A stretch of DNA of 64,000 nt, taken from NCBI RefSeq assembly GCF_018138715.1, contig NZ_JAGSHX010000006.1:1364001-1428000 (forward strand), read 5' to 3'. The notes beneath the pieces are model-generated. The model did not search any database, was not told where the DNA came from, and saw only the letters and a list, made by a program, of their open reading frames with translations. The DNA is from Streptomyces asiaticus (GTDB lineage: Bacteria; Actinomycetota; Actinomycetes; Streptomycetales; Streptomycetaceae). A program made the position numbers and the translations under genes. Shown here one piece after another: positions 48,374 to 57,153 of this stretch (the stretch's first letter is position 1; every line of letters begins with the position of its first letter).

Positions 48374-49156
48374 TCAGCGGCTGAAGAGCGGCTCGCCGGG
48401 GATCTGCGCGTCCGGCGGCAGCAGCGCCAGGGTCAGCCCGCGCACCAGCCGCGCCCGCAGCACCTCGTCGGCGGCCAGGGCGCCCGCCACCCGGTGCGCC
48501 GTCTCGCGCGCGGGCGCCTGCGGAGTCAGGGCGAGCGCGAGCATCCCGTCGGCGTCCGCCGCCGGGGCCAGATGGGCCCGGAGCACCTCCGGCTCGGCGG
48601 CCAGCACGGTGCGCACCGCCTCGGTCACGGCCGGGTCGGCGAGCGGATCGGCGCTGGTCCGCCCCTCGGCGAGGGCCAGCAGGGCGGGGCCGGTCAGCTG
48701 GTACGGCACCGGGCCCGCGAGGTCCAGGACCAGGGTGTCCGCCTGCTCATGGGCGGTGGCCTCCAGCGCCTGGCGCAGCGGTACGGCCACGGGCCGGGCG
48801 TCCGGGCGCCAGCGGGCCAGCGTCTCGAGCGAAGTGAACGCGGGCAGCGCGCGCCGGCCGTCGGGAGCCTGGAGCGTGGGCACCGCCATGTCGCTGGTCT
48901 TGTCGCGGCGCAGCCCGCCCGCCCGTCGCCCGCCACCACCCTCAACGGACGCTTCGCGCGGCTTGAATTCCACCACCTCGGCCTCGCCGAGGATCGCCAC
49001 CACGGGAACGAGCAGCCGGGCGCCGGTGAGCGCGGCGAGCACCTCCGGTTCTGCCGAGCGGTCATCGGCCCAGGCGGCGAGCGCCGCGGTCAGCCGGGGG
49101 TCGGCGGAGCCGTCGTCGCCGGAGAAGCCGGGGTCGGGAATGTTCTTGAGCGCCAC
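48374..49156 (-). CDS. SseB family protein
   Basis: A 260-residue cytosolic protein. LTAALAAWADDRSAEPEVLAALTGARLLVPVVAILGEAEV, DKTSDMAVPTLQAPDGRRALPAFTSLETLARWRPDARPVAV and LVLDLAGPVPYQLTGPALLAL match the SseB/SseB-C domain arrangement found across Streptomyces. Some members interact with ribosomal or secretion components, but the role here is unknown. Diverges from the serine hydrolase gene across 80 bp. Confidence 0.88.
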   Translation of the reverse strand: MALKNIPDPGFSGDDGSADPRLTAALAAWADDRSAEPEVLAALTGARLLVPVVAILGEAEVVEFKPREASVEGGGGRRAGGLRRDKTSDMAVPTLQAPDGRRALPAFTSLETLARWRPDARPVAVPLRQALEATAHEQADTLVLDLAGPVPYQLTGPALLALAEGRTSADPLADPAVTEAVRTVLAAEPEVLRAHLAPAADADGMLALALTPQAPARETAHRVAGALAADEVLRARLVRGLTLALLPPDAQIPGEPLFSR

Positions 49157-49236
49157 GCCATGAGGGTATCGACAGCGAGGAGACCGAGATCCGCCGGACC
49201 CCCACCCGGGGCAGGGGCCGCAGTGAAGGAGACGGC

Positions 49237-50010
49237 GTGGAACGCGTGAACGACGGCGGCCCGGCCCTGCCCGCCCCGTCCGGTACGGACGGGCTGAGCG
49301 GCGCGCTCGCCGACGCGCTCGCGCCCCTGGCCGCGGACTTCTCGGTCGCCGTCCTGGATACGGGGTCCGGGGCGACCGGGGCCCACGGCGATGGCTCGTA
49401 CGCCACGGCGAGCGTCATCAAGGTCGGCATCCTCGCGGCGCTGCTGCTCGGGGCGCAGGACGAGGGGCGGCGGCTGACCGCTCAGGAGCGCTCGTACGCC
49501 ACCGTGATGATCGAGCGGAGTGACAACGACGCGGCGACGGCGCTGTGGGGGACGATCGGCGGGGGATGCGGCCTGGAGACCGCGCTGGGACGGCTCGGGC
49601 TGACCGATACGCACGCCGACGACCGCGGACGCTGGGGGCTGACCCACACCACCGCGTCCGATCAGCTGACCCTGCTGCGCGCGGTCTTCCTGGACGGCTC
49701 CCCGCTGAGCGCGCGCTCCCAGGCGTATCTACGGACCCTCATGGGCCGCGTCATCGCCGGTCAGACCTGGGGCGTCTCGTCCGCCGCGGCCGGCACCGGC
49801 CGCGGAACGCGGCTCAAGAACGGCTGGATGCCCCGCGACGCCACCGGCCTGTGGGTCGTCAACAGCATCGGCGAGGTGACGGCGAACGGCCGGCCCCATC
49901 TGATCGCGGTCCTGTCCGAGGGCAGCACGGACCGGGAGGGCGGGGTGGCGCTGGTGGAAGAGGTGGCCCGGACGGCCGTGGCGACGACCGCCGCATACGG
50001 ATCGCGGTGA
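49237..50010 (+). CDS. Serine hydrolase, class A beta-lactamase fold
   Basis: A 257-residue protein with the penicillin-binding/beta-lactamase motifs: SVIK (SxxK, in SYATASVIKVGILAALLL), SDN (in MIERSDNDAATALWG) and KNG (in GTRLKNGWMP) replacing KTG. The omega-loop glutamate of true class A lactamases is not evident. No signal peptide is seen at this GTG start, so it would be cytoplasmic or mis-started; related Streptomyces proteins are also without signal. Beta-lactam hydrolysis should not be assumed. Confidence 0.85.
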   Translation: MERVNDGGPALPAPSGTDGLSGALADALAPLAADFSVAVLDTGSGATGAHGDGSYATASVIKVGILAALLLGAQDEGRRLTAQERSYATVMIERSDNDAATALWGTIGGGCGLETALGRLGLTDTHADDRGRWGLTHTTASDQLTLLRAVFLDGSPLSARSQAYLRTLMGRVIAGQTWGVSSAAAGTGRGTRLKNGWMPRDATGLWVVNSIGEVTANGRPHLIAVLSEGSTDREGGVALVEEVARTAVATTAAYGSR

Positions 50011-50222
50011 GCGGACTGGTCCGGAGCGGCCCCCAGCCGACGACCGCCGCCGGGCCTTCAGCGCGCGGACTCCCCACGAGCAGGCGCGCACCGGCCCCGG
50101 ACCGACGACGCGGCGGCCGGGCGCCGCTCAGGGCCGACGGAGCCCCGTCAGCGGCGCGCCTGGCAACGGGCCTTAGCCGATCATCGCGGCGCCCGGGCGG
50201 CGCTCAGCGCGTACGCGGCCGC

Positions 50223-51440
50223 TCAGCGCGTACGCGCGCCCGGCAGCAGTGCCCGCAGCCGCGGGGGCATCCGCAAGGGGCCCGAGCCGCGCCACAGGGA
50301 TATCGCGGCGACGATCAGGGCCGTGCCCGCGAGGCCGGCGAGGAGGGCCATCTGGTTGGGGCCGGAGTCGTCGTGGGCGCCCTGGGTGTGGCCGGGGCCG
50401 TTGCCGAAGTAGCGGTCCGGGGCGGCGGCCGCGGCGGGCCGCTGGGCCTCGGGCTTCAGCTTGTCGCCCGCGGTGATCGCGGCCGCCGGGTTCACCAGGC
50501 CCGCGCCGAGGTCGTCGCTGCGGCCGCCCTCGGGGACGTCCTGGGCGGTCCGGGTGAGGAGCCCGCGGATCTGGCGCGGGCTCAGGTCGGGGTGGGCGGC
50601 GCGGACGAGGGCGACGGAGCCGGAGACGAAGGCGGCGGCCGCGCTGGTGCCCCAGCCCTCGTAGTAGCGCTTGTCGGGGTCGGCGATGACCACGTCCACG
50701 CCGGGTGCGCAGACGGTGGCGTACCAGCGGCGGGTGGAGAAGGCGGCGCGGGAGCCGTAGCGGTCCACGGCGGTCACGGCGATGACCCCGGGGTAGGCGG
50801 CCGGGTAGGAGACCCGGTCGCCCTTCTCGCCGCCGTTGCCCGCGGAGGCGACCACGACCGCGCCCTTGCGCAGCGCGTATTGCACGGCGGCGTCCTCGGC
50901 GGCCTCGGGGTGGGCGGAGGCGCTGTCGTCGCCGAGCGAGAGGTTGATGACGTCGGCGCCGTGGTCGGCCGCCCAGCGGATCCCGGCGGCGAGCGCGCCG
51001 CCACGGGTCGAGCGGGCCTTCTTACGGTCGGGATCGGAGTCCTCGAGGATCACCCGCACCGGCAGGATCCGGGCCTTCGGGGCGACGCCCAGGACGCCCT
51101 CGCCGCCGGACGCCCCGTGGCCGTGCCCGGCGATGATCCCGGCCATGGCGGTGCCGTGGCGGGCCCAGGCGCGTTCGCCGCGCCGGGCGCCGAAGCCGAT
51201 GAGGTCCTTCCCCGGCAGCACCTGGCCTTCGAGGTCGGGGTGGCCTTCGTCGACACCGGTGTCGAGGACGGCGACGGTGATCCCGGAGCCCTTGGTGGTC
51301 TGCCATGCCTCGCGGACGTGGAGGGTGTCCAGCGCCCACTCCTGGGCCTGTATGCCGTCGGCGTCCGCGGGCGCGGCGGGCACCAGGGTCAGCCCGGCGG
51401 CGGCGAGTGCCACGGCGAGGCGCCGCCCGATCCCGCTCAT
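50223..51440 (-). CDS. Mycosin-type subtilase (S8 serine protease)
   Basis: A 405-residue protein with signal peptide (RRLAVALAAAGLTLVPAAPADA) and C-terminal membrane anchor (MALLAGLAGTALIVAAISLWRG). The catalytic triad is Asp in TVAVLDTGVDEGHPDLEG, His in RHGTAMAGIIAGHG and Ser in GWGTSAAAAFVSGSVALV. This is the layout of type VII secretion-associated mycosins, but no EccC or Esx genes are nearby. Start ATG overlaps the stop of the upstream membrane-protein gene (ATGA), so the two are coupled. Confidence 0.92.
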   Translation of the reverse strand: MSGIGRRLAVALAAAGLTLVPAAPADADGIQAQEWALDTLHVREAWQTTKGSGITVAVLDTGVDEGHPDLEGQVLPGKDLIGFGARRGERAWARHGTAMAGIIAGHGHGASGGEGVLGVAPKARILPVRVILEDSDPDRKKARSTRGGALAAGIRWAADHGADVINLSLGDDSASAHPEAAEDAAVQYALRKGAVVVASAGNGGEKGDRVSYPAAYPGVIAVTAVDRYGSRAAFSTRRWYATVCAPGVDVVIADPDKRYYEGWGTSAAAAFVSGSVALVRAAHPDLSPRQIRGLLTRTAQDVPEGGRSDDLGAGLVNPAAAITAGDKLKPEAQRPAAAAAPDRYFGNGPGHTQGAHDDSGPNQMALLAGLAGTALIVAAISLWRGSGPLRMPPRLRALLPGARTR

Positions 51441-52495
51441 GACGTGGTCTCCGCGAAGGTGGCCAGGGCCCGGCGGAATCCGGACTCGATCGCGTCGGCG
51501 ATGCCCCGGGCGTCGTTGCCGAGGCCGGACTGCGCGGGGGCCGAGGTGGCGCCGCGCTGGGTCGCCTCGCCCGCCGACTGCGGGTCGGTGACCTCACGGC
51601 CGTCGGCGAAACCGGTGACGGTGTAGATGACGGCGGGGGCGTCGGCGAGGATCCGGATCCGCCAGCTGGCGCGCTGGTCGTCGCCGAAGCCGGCCGCGGC
51701 GGTGCCCTTGGCGGCGTATGCGCGGGGCATCAGATCGGTGCGCTCGTCCAGCTTCTCGGTGACGAAGCGCTGCTGAAGCGCCCGCATCCCGGCGGGTCCC
51801 GAGGTGGTGATCAGCACTCCGACGGTGGTGACACTGGTGCTGGTGGCGTCGGTGTACGTGGCGCGCACCAGCCGTTTGCAGCCCACCGGGGCCAGCGCCT
51901 TGGCGAGCAGCGGATCGAATCCGCCGCCGCAGCTGCTGTCGGGGGCGACGGCTATCCGGGTCCAGGCGCGGTCGGCGCCGCCGGGGCCCCCGCCCTTGCC
52001 GCGCAGGGTGCGCGGGAAGAGGTCGTCCACGGGGACGCTGCGCCAGGCGGAGCGGGCGTGGGCGTAGGTGTCGGCGGTGGACGGCTGGGCGCCGGGGGCG
52101 TCGCCCAGCCAGCTTCCGGCCGCCGCCCCGCCGAGCAGCCCGAGGCCGAGCACGAGACTCGCGGCGGCGGCCGCCGTACGGCTGGGGGGACGGCGCCGAC
52201 CGCCCGGACGGCCGTTCCCGAAGGGCGCGCCGGTGCGCGGAGGCACGGACGGGCGCGGCGGTGTCGAGGGCTGCGGGGGCACCCGGGTGCCGGACGCCTC
52301 GGCGGTGCCCCGGGAGAACGGGGCCTTCGCCCGTACGCCGAGGACGGGTGTCTCCGGATCCGGGGTGAACCCGGGCGCGTTGGCGGGGCGCGACGGGGGC
52401 GCGGAAGGCCGCTCGGGCGCCGTGCGCGGGGGATGTGCGGGGCGTGGTGGGGGCGTGCCGTGGGGTGAGTGCGCCTGTTCCGCGTCGGTGCTCAC
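51437..52495 (-). CDS. Pro-rich membrane protein coupled to mycosin
   Basis: A 352-residue protein from GTG 52495 (GAGGGGG ribosome site). A long Pro/Ala/Arg-rich cytoplasmic N-terminus (about 115 residues) is followed by one membrane segment (TAAAAASLVLGLGLLGGAAAGSWL) and an extracytoplasmic domain of about 210 residues with two cysteines (SSCGGGFDPLLAKALAPVGCKRLVRATYTDATSTSVTTVGVLITT). No named family was recognised. Overlap with the mycosin gene suggests a joint role at the membrane, for instance as substrate or partner. Confidence 0.82.
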   Translation of the reverse strand: MSTDAEQAHSPHGTPPPRPAHPPRTAPERPSAPPSRPANAPGFTPDPETPVLGVRAKAPFSRGTAEASGTRVPPQPSTPPRPSVPPRTGAPFGNGRPGGRRRPPSRTAAAAASLVLGLGLLGGAAAGSWLGDAPGAQPSTADTYAHARSAWRSVPVDDLFPRTLRGKGGGPGGADRAWTRIAVAPDSSCGGGFDPLLAKALAPVGCKRLVRATYTDATSTSVTTVGVLITTSGPAGMRALQQRFVTEKLDERTDLMPRAYAAKGTAAAGFGDDQRASWRIRILADAPAVIYTVTGFADGREVTDPQSAGEATQRGATSAPAQSGLGNDARGIADAIESGFRRALATFAETTS

Positions 52496-52708
52496 CTGCA
52501 CCCCCTCGCACCCGTCGAGACCTGCTTCACCTGGCTCCGTCCGGTTCGCCGCGCCACCGCACCGCCTTTCGGACAGGCGGGCCCGTATACGGACAACCCG
52601 CCGCTGACCTGCCGGTCGTGGCGTGCGCGACACTCTACGGCCAGCCGGGGGCGCTGCGCACCGGCCGCCCTCTACCCAGTGGTAATAGCGGTCTGGCAAG
52701 CTGCGTCC

Positions 52709-53905
52709 ATGTCCGCTGCCGCCGCTGACCGGGCCCGGTACGACCGGGCCACCGCCCATCTCGAAGCGCCCGTGGCGATTGTCGACCTGGGAGCCTTCGA
52801 CGACAACGCACGGGATCTGGTCCGCCGGGCGGGAGGCAAACCGATCCGTGTCGCCAGCAAATCGGTGCGCTGCCGCGCGCTGTTGGAGCGGGTGCTGGCG
52901 CGCGACGGCTTCGCGGGGATCATGAGCTTCACGCTCCCGGAGTCGCTGTGGCTGGCGCGCGAGGGGTTCGACGACGTGCTGCTCGCCTACCCCTCCGCCG
53001 ACCGGAACGGCTTCGCCACCCTGACCGGCGACCCCAAGCTGGCCGAGGCCGTGACCGTCATGGTGGACGACGTCTCCCAGCTCGATCTGATCGACAGCGT
53101 TCGCGCCGGGACCGAAGAGGTCCGGGTCTGCCTGGAATTGGACACCTCGCTGCGGATGCTCGGCGGGCGGGTGCGGGTCGGGGCGCTGCGCTCACCGCTG
53201 CGCGCACCGGAGCAACTGGCCGCGCTGGCGCGGGCGATCGCCGACCGCCCCGGCTTCCGGCTGGTCGGGCTGATGGCGTACGAGGGACATGTGGCGGGCG
53301 TGGGCGACGCGGTGCCCGGGAGCCCGCTGCGCTCGCGCGCCATCCGGCTGATGCAGTCCGTGGCGCGCCGGGAGCTCGCGGCGCGCCGGGCCGCGGCCGT
53401 ACGAGCGGTGCGGGCGGTGGCGGACCTGGAGTTCGTCAACGGCGGCGGTACGGGCAGTGTGCAGCACACCGCCGCGGAGGACGCGGTGACCGAGATCGCC
53501 GCCGGGTCCGGGCTCTACCAGCCGCGGCTGTTCGACCACTACACCTCCTTCCGCGGCCGCCCGGCGGCCCTGTTCGCCCAGCCGGTGGTGCGCCGCCCCG
53601 GGGTGGGCGTGGTGACGGTGCTCGGCGGCGGCTATCCGGCGTCGGGCGCGGCGGGCCCGGACCGGCTGCCGGTGCCGTATCTGCCGGAGGGGCTGGTGTA
53701 CGACTCGATGGAGGGGCCGGGCGAGGTGCAGACCCCGCTGCTGGGCACGGCCGCCGACGATCTGCTGATCGGCGACAAGGTGTGGTTCCGGCACGCCAAG
53801 GCCGGTGAGCTGTGCGAGCGGTTCGACACGCTGCGGCTGATCGAGGGGGACCGGGTGGTGGCCGAGGTGCCGACGTACCGGGGCGAGGGCAGGACGTTCC
53901 TGTGA
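52709..53905 (+). CDS. Alanine-racemase-fold PLP enzyme (D-threonine aldolase/deaminase type)
   Basis: A 398-residue fold-type III PLP enzyme. KPIRVASKSVRCRALLERVL contains the Schiff-base lysine; EEVRVCLELDTSLRMLGGRVRVG, GFRLVGLMAYEGHVAGVGD and LEFVNGGGTGSVQHTA follow the barrel strands, and the C-terminal domain has DHYTSFRGRPAALFAQPV and IGDKVWFRHAKAGELCERF (metal-binding His/Cys expected in D-serine/D-threonine lyases). It may act on D-hydroxy-amino acids. The gene is divergent from the membrane-protein gene; GGTAATAGCGG is a plausible -10 region with little or no leader. Confidence 0.88.
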   Translation: MSAAAADRARYDRATAHLEAPVAIVDLGAFDDNARDLVRRAGGKPIRVASKSVRCRALLERVLARDGFAGIMSFTLPESLWLAREGFDDVLLAYPSADRNGFATLTGDPKLAEAVTVMVDDVSQLDLIDSVRAGTEEVRVCLELDTSLRMLGGRVRVGALRSPLRAPEQLAALARAIADRPGFRLVGLMAYEGHVAGVGDAVPGSPLRSRAIRLMQSVARRELAARRAAAVRAVRAVADLEFVNGGGTGSVQHTAAEDAVTEIAAGSGLYQPRLFDHYTSFRGRPAALFAQPVVRRPGVGVVTVLGGGYPASGAAGPDRLPVPYLPEGLVYDSMEGPGEVQTPLLGTAADDLLIGDKVWFRHAKAGELCERFDTLRLIEGDRVVAEVPTYRGEGRTFL

Positions 53906-53941
53906 CCGATACCTCTCGAGCAACGACCGGAATGTGCCAGC

Positions 53942-54907
53942 CTAGATCGACCGGCCGTCGCCCGCCAGCGCCTCGATACCCTTGACGATCTTGTCCATGT
54001 CGCTGAGCGGCGGCGCCTTGTCGCTCTCGTCGAACCCGAAGCGCACCACGACCATCGTGTCCGGCATGGTGGGCGAGGGGAACGCCACCGACTGCACGAT
54101 GCCGTCGTCGCCCTTCTTCGTCACCACCTTCCAGCGGACCAGATAGCCCTTCTCGCCCGCGACCTCGACCGCCGACGCCTTCAGCTGCTTGTGGGAGGTG
54201 ATCCCGCCGTACGCCTTGCGGTCGGTGTCCTGGTCCGTGCCGTAGGACTCCTCGGCGTTCTGCGCGATGTCCTCCTCGGCTATGCCCTTGGCGGAGGTGG
54301 CCTTGTAGCCCTCGGCGGTCCGGGAGAAGGCGCCGCCGCGCACACAGTCGGTGGACGGGTCGCCCGGGCAGGGGTAGCGGGAGGTGGTGACGCCCGCGCC
54401 GCCGGAGCTGCTGCGCCCGGCCTGCCAGCCGGAGAGCACCGGCAGGCTGATGCCGTTGCCCTGGTCCGGGGCGGTGTCCGGGTCGTGGCTGGGCGGTGCG
54501 CTGGGGCTCTCGGTGGGCCCCTCCGAGGGGTTGTCCGGGGTGGGGAGGTCCGGGGCCGGGTCGCCGCCGTCGTCCGGCGCGGAGGTGCTGGGGGCGGGCC
54601 CGGTCTGGGCGTTCCCACCGCCGTCGCCGCCGCTGCCCAGCAGCACGATGCCACCGACGATCGCGGCGACGACGACGCCCACGGCGACGGAGAGCGCCGC
54701 GATTCTCGGGCCCCGCCCCCGGCTGTGGCCGTGTCCCCCCTGCCGCCCCGGCAGGTAGGGGGGCGGCGGCGGGCCGAAGGCCGGGTCCGCGGCGCCCGAG
54801 GCATCACGGGTGTACTCGGTCCAGGCCGAGCCGTCCCACCACCGTTCCATGGCGGGGCCGTTACCTGCGTAGCCGGGATCGGGGTACCAGCCGGGGGGCG
54901 TGTTCAT
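53942..54907 (-). CDS. DUF2510 membrane protein
   Basis: A 321-residue protein. The N-terminal DUF2510 motif is PPGWYPDPGYAGNGPAMERWWDGSAWTEYTR; one membrane helix (IAALSVAVGVVVAAIVGGIVLLG) precedes a Pro/Ser/Asp-rich linker and an external domain (ISLPVLSGWQAGRSS ... VRWKVVTKKGDDGIVQSVAFPSP) with a Cys pair around YPCPGDPSTDCVRGG. ATG 54907 is chosen; GTG 54913 adds two residues. Function unknown. Confidence 0.88.
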   Translation of the reverse strand: MNTPPGWYPDPGYAGNGPAMERWWDGSAWTEYTRDASGAADPAFGPPPPPYLPGRQGGHGHSRGRGPRIAALSVAVGVVVAAIVGGIVLLGSGGDGGGNAQTGPAPSTSAPDDGGDPAPDLPTPDNPSEGPTESPSAPPSHDPDTAPDQGNGISLPVLSGWQAGRSSSGGAGVTTSRYPCPGDPSTDCVRGGAFSRTAEGYKATSAKGIAEEDIAQNAEESYGTDQDTDRKAYGGITSHKQLKASAVEVAGEKGYLVRWKVVTKKGDDGIVQSVAFPSPTMPDTMVVVRFGFDESDKAPPLSDMDKIVKGIEALAGDGRSI

Positions 54908-54975
54908 GGTCACACGGTCAGCCTATGGCCAGGGGTGAGGTCCGTACACCGCGGATGGCAGGACTGCGCACCGGA

Positions 54976-55758
54976 CTACAACGGCGTGACATATGCCCCG
55001 GCGATCCCGCCGTCCACGAGGAACTCGGCGGCGTTGACGAAGGACGCGTCGTCGCTGGCCAGGAAGGCCACGGCGGAGGCGATCTCCTCCGGCTCGGCGA
55101 ACCGGCCCACCGGCACGTGCACCAGCCGGCGCTGGGCCCGCTCCGGGTCCTTGGCGAACAGCTCCTTCAGCAGCGGGGTGTTGACCGGCCCCGGGCACAG
55201 CGCGTTGACCCGGATGCCCTCGCGGGCGAACTGCACGCCCAGTTCGCGGGACATGGCCAGCACCCCGCCCTTGGAGGCGGTGTAGCTGATCTGGGAGGTG
55301 GCGGCGCCCATCACGGCCACGAACGAGGCGGTGTTGATGATGGAGCCCCGGCCCTGCCGCCGCATGTACGGCAGCGCGGCCTTGCAGCACAGATAGACGG
55401 AGGTGAGGTTGACCTCCTGGACCCGCTTCCAGGCGTCGAGCCCGGTGGTGAGGATCGAGTCGTCGTCGGGCGGGGAGATCCCGGCGTTGTTGAAGGCGAT
55501 GTCCACCGAACCGTAGGTGTCGAAGGCGGTCTTGAAGACCGCCTCGACCTGCTCGGGGTCGGTCACGTCCACCCGCACGAACAGCCCGCCGACCTCGTCG
55601 GCGGCGGCCTTGCCCGCGCTCTCGTCGATATCGGCGCAGACGACCTGCGCGCCCTCGGAGGCCAGGCGGCGCGCGGTGGCCAGGCCGATGCCGCTGCCCG
55701 CTCCGGTGATGACGGCGGTACGGCCCACCAGACGGCGGCACACGGGGGTCTCGGTCAC
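54976..55758 (-). CDS. Short-chain dehydrogenase/reductase
   Basis: A 260-residue SDR from GTG 55758. VITGAGSGIGLATARRLA binds the cofactor, DIAFNNAGISPP is the NNAG motif, and IINTASFVAVMGAATSQISYTASKGG contains the Ser-Tyr-Lys active site. The acidic residue in VVCADIDES suggests NAD(H). It starts one base after the aldehyde dehydrogenase stop, so it is the last gene of the GlnA4-like operon and probably acts in the same catabolic route. Confidence 0.92.
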   Translation of the reverse strand: MTETPVCRRLVGRTAVITGAGSGIGLATARRLASEGAQVVCADIDESAGKAAADEVGGLFVRVDVTDPEQVEAVFKTAFDTYGSVDIAFNNAGISPPDDDSILTTGLDAWKRVQEVNLTSVYLCCKAALPYMRRQGRGSIINTASFVAVMGAATSQISYTASKGGVLAMSRELGVQFAREGIRVNALCPGPVNTPLLKELFAKDPERAQRRLVHVPVGRFAEPEEIASAVAFLASDDASFVNAAEFLVDGGIAGAYVTPL

Positions 55759-55759
55759 G

Positions 55760-57142
55760 TCACTGCTCCTCGGTGCTGATGAAGACGTTCTTGGTCTCGG
55801 TGAAGGCGGCAAGGGCGTCGGGGCCCAGCTCCCGGCCCAGGCCGGACTGCTTGTAGCCGCCGAAGGGGGTGGCGTACCGCACGCTGCTGTGCGAGTTGAC
55901 GGACAGGTTCCCGGCGGCGACGGCGCGCGAGACCCGGACCGCGCGGCCCACGTCCCGCGTCCAGATCGAGCCGGACAGGCCGTAGTCGGTGGCGTTGGCC
56001 AGCCGTACCGCGTCGGCCTCGTCCTCGAAGGGGAGGACGACGGCGACGGGGCCGAAGATCTCCTCCACGGCGGTGCGGTCCCCGGGTCCGGTGGCCTCCA
56101 GCACGGTGGCCGGGTACCAGAACCCCTTGCCCTTCGGGGCCTCGCCGCGGATCGCGGCGGGCGCGTCCTCGGGTACGTAGGACCGTACGCGCTCCCGCTG
56201 GGCGGCCGAGATCAGCGGGCCCATGGCGGTGGCGGGGTCGGCCGGGTCGCCGACCGCGAAGGAGGTCACGGCGGGCGCCAGCAGCTCCATGAACCGGTCG
56301 TAGACGGATGCCTGGACCAGGATGCGGCTGCGGGCGCAGCAGTCCTGTCCGGTGTTGTCCAGGAAGGAGCCGGGCGCGGCGGCCGCGGCGCGCTCGAGGT
56401 CGGCGTCGGCGAAGACGATGTTCGGGCTCTTGCCGCCGAGTTCGAGGGTCACCCGCTTCACGCCCGCGGCGCATTTGGCCATGATCTCCTTGCCGACCGC
56501 GGTGGAGCCGGTGAAGACGACCTTGGCGACACCGGGGTGCTCGACCAGCGCGGCGCCCGCGACCGGTCCGGCCCCGGGCAGCACCTGGAAGAGCCCCTCG
56601 GGCAGGCCCGCCTCCAGGGCGAGCTCGGCCAGCCGGAGCGCGGTGAGCGGGGTGGTCTCGGCCGGTTTGAGGACCACCGCGTTCCCGGCGGCCAGGGCGG
56701 GCGCGGTGCCCCAGGCGGCGATCGGCATGGGGAAGTTCCACGGCGCGATGACCGCGACCACGCCCAGCGGCTCATGGAAGGTGACGTTCAGACCGCCGGC
56801 CACCGGGATCTGGGCGCCGCTCAGCCGCTCCGCTCCCCCGGCCGCGTAGTCCAGCAGATCGCGCACATTGCCCGCCTCCCAGCGGGCGTTGCCGATCGGA
56901 TGGCCCGCCTCGCGGACCTCGAGGGCGGCCAGCTCCTCGAGGTGCCCGTCCACGGCGGCGGCGAAGCGGCGCAGCAGCCGGGCGCGGTCGGCGGGCGCGA
57001 GCGCGGCCCAGCCGCGCTGCGCCTCGGTGGCGCGGGCCACGGCGGCGGCCACCTCGTCCGGGGTGGCGGCCGGGACGGTGGCGATGACCTCCTCGGTGGC
57101 CGGGTTGAGGATGTGGTGTTCGTGGGGGTGTCCGGTGCTCAC
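55760..57142 (-). CDS. Aldehyde dehydrogenase (gamma-glutamyl-aminoaldehyde type)
   Basis: A 460-residue NAD(P)+ aldehyde dehydrogenase. WNFPMPIAAWGTAPALAAGNAVVLKPAE and VFTGSTAVGKEIM form the nucleotide site, VTLELGGKSPNIV holds the general-base Glu and NTGQDCCARSRILVQ the catalytic Cys. GTG 57142 (VSTGHPHEHHILNPATEEV) has a GAGGA site; GTG 57157 overlapping the upstream stop is an alternative. Its place after a GlnA4-like gene suggests oxidation of gamma-glutamylated aminoaldehyde. Confidence 0.92.
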   Translation of the reverse strand: MSTGHPHEHHILNPATEEVIATVPAATPDEVAAAVARATEAQRGWAALAPADRARLLRRFAAAVDGHLEELAALEVREAGHPIGNARWEAGNVRDLLDYAAGGAERLSGAQIPVAGGLNVTFHEPLGVVAVIAPWNFPMPIAAWGTAPALAAGNAVVLKPAETTPLTALRLAELALEAGLPEGLFQVLPGAGPVAGAALVEHPGVAKVVFTGSTAVGKEIMAKCAAGVKRVTLELGGKSPNIVFADADLERAAAAAPGSFLDNTGQDCCARSRILVQASVYDRFMELLAPAVTSFAVGDPADPATAMGPLISAAQRERVRSYVPEDAPAAIRGEAPKGKGFWYPATVLEATGPGDRTAVEEIFGPVAVVLPFEDEADAVRLANATDYGLSGSIWTRDVGRAVRVSRAVAAGNLSVNSHSSVRYATPFGGYKQSGLGRELGPDALAAFTETKNVFISTEEQ

Positions 57143-57153
57143 TCGCTGGTTCC

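Noticed and set aside
49237..50010. Beta-lactam resistance gene
   Set aside because: SxxK, SDN and KNG are present, but no omega-loop glutamate or export signal is visible; resistance is not supported.
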